A stretch of DNA of 6,526 nucleotides from Chloroflexota bacterium. Lineage in GTDB: Bacteria > Chloroflexota > FW602-bin22 > JAMCYS01. Below, in pieces: positions 6,129 through 6,526 of the stretch (positions are counted from its first letter, which is position 1; each line of letters starts with the position of its first letter). The translations under genes and the position numbers were made by a program. The stretch lies in contig JAJZQK010000199.1 in assembly GCA_021847625.1 (NCBI GenBank), positions 1 through 6,526 on the forward strand. Direction: 5' to 3'. The notes under the pieces were generated by a model, which was not told where the DNA came from, did not search any database, and was given only the letters and a program-made list of their open reading frames with translations.

Positions 6129-6526
6129 GCCAGCGGCTCTCCCTCCTCCATAGCCTCGCCACGCCCGGCCTCGCCCGAAGAGGGCGCTTCGTCGGATGCG
6201 CCCTCTCCAGCGGCCGCCTGGTCGAACAGCGTCGCCTGGTGCGGCCCGGTCCGAACGCGCTTCGGCGGCCGATGGTCGTTGCGAGCCTTCTTCTCGCCGG
6301 ACTGTTGGACTGGCTTCCCGTCGGTGGTCGTCGCGTCCCTGGCGACGCCGGCGCTCCCCTGCCCGGCCCGGCTCTGGTCGAGCGATGCGCGATGGCTCAG
6401 TTCGATCCGGGCCAGGGCCGCCCGCAGGTCGGCTTCGACGGCGGCCCCGTGGCGCCCGTAGAGCGCCGCCGAGGCCACGGCGATCCGGTCCGCTACGGCT
6501 GGGTCGCTCTCAGGAGGCGGGTCGAG
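6125..6526 (-). CDS. C-terminal end of an unidentified element protein
   Basis: The frame is open from the right edge to the TGA at 6125-6127, giving 133 visible residues. A GTG at 6478 is in frame, but codons upstream of it stay open and similar in composition, so this is most likely the tail of a longer protein. The first part (ADRIAVASAALYGRHGAAVE and onward to LARIELSHR) looks helical. The rest is low-complexity and probably disordered: a basic patch EKKARNDHRPPKRVR, then GPHQATLFDQ, then an acidic tail rich in Glu, Ser and Gly. QATLF resembles the QxxLF sliding-clamp-binding pattern. The stop overlaps the start of the replication-relaxation gene by ATGA, so the two are co-translated. In related elements this position often holds an FtsK/TraG-like coupling ATPase, but no ATPase motif is visible here and I do not assign it. 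Confidence 0.7.
   Translation of the reverse strand, partial: LDPPPESDPAVADRIAVASAALYGRHGAAVEADLRAALARIELSHRASLDQSRAGQGSAGVARDATTTDGKPVQQSGEKKARNDHRPPKRVRTGPHQATLFDQAAAGEGASDEAPSSGEAGRGEAMEEGEPLA

Noticed and set aside
5454..6461. Plus-strand open frame of 335 codons at the right end
   Set aside because: Crosses two real minus-strand genes and their ATGA junction, has no family signal, and has a compositionally biased translation. Treated as a shadow.
1..6526. CRISPR array, tRNA or rRNA gene, riboswitch, intrinsic terminator
   Set aside because: No regularly spaced repeats, no tRNA-like cloverleaf or CCA end, no rRNA stretches, and no GC hairpin followed by a T-run were seen. The only intergenic gap is 1063-1151, so there is little room for them.

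Overview
This is a GC-rich bacterial window with the content of an integrative or conjugative-type mobile element. The GC-rich codons and tightly packed genes fit an uncultivated high-GC lineage (Deltaproteobacteria, Rokubacteria/NC10 or Chloroflexi-like). No gene here is a taxonomic marker, so that placement is a guess.

Layout, left to right: (1) 1-1062, minus strand, a site-specific serine recombinase of the zinc-ribbon type, running off the left edge (354 residues visible). (2) 1063-1151, a compact divergent control region. Two near-consensus sigma70-type promoters face opposite ways over the same ~36 bp and are embedded in an inverted repeat. (3) 1152-2668, plus strand, a two-gene AbiE type IV toxin-antitoxin operon: AbiEi antitoxin/repressor followed by AbiEii nucleotidyltransferase, joined by a GTGA overlap. 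The antitoxin start codon sits where transcription should begin, so its mRNA is probably leaderless. (4) about 2669 to somewhere between 4030 and 4130, minus strand, an IS701/SRSO17-type insertion sequence. Its transposase has lost two of the three expected catalytic acidic residues and is joined in frame to the head of a small host gene that begins at 4247. (5) 4260-6128, minus strand, a 622-residue replication-relaxation-type protein that appears to be an internal duplication (winged helix plus nuclease-like fold, twice). It is followed after 12 bp by the small gene. (6) 6125-6526, minus strand, the C-terminal end of a further element gene, overlapping the next start by ATGA and carrying an acidic, probably disordered tail.

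How the parts fit: genes 6, 5, the small gene head and the recombinase all read leftwards and look like the DNA-processing and mobilisation backbone of the element. The AbiE module and the IS lie between the small gene and the recombinase and look like cargo or later insertions. The most interesting point is the regulatory joint at 1063-1151. AbiEi proteins are known negative autoregulators that bind inverted repeats. Here such a repeat spans the promoters of both the toxin-antitoxin operon and the recombinase, so the antitoxin could also control element excision or integration. That link is inference; the promoter and repeat geometry is directly visible.
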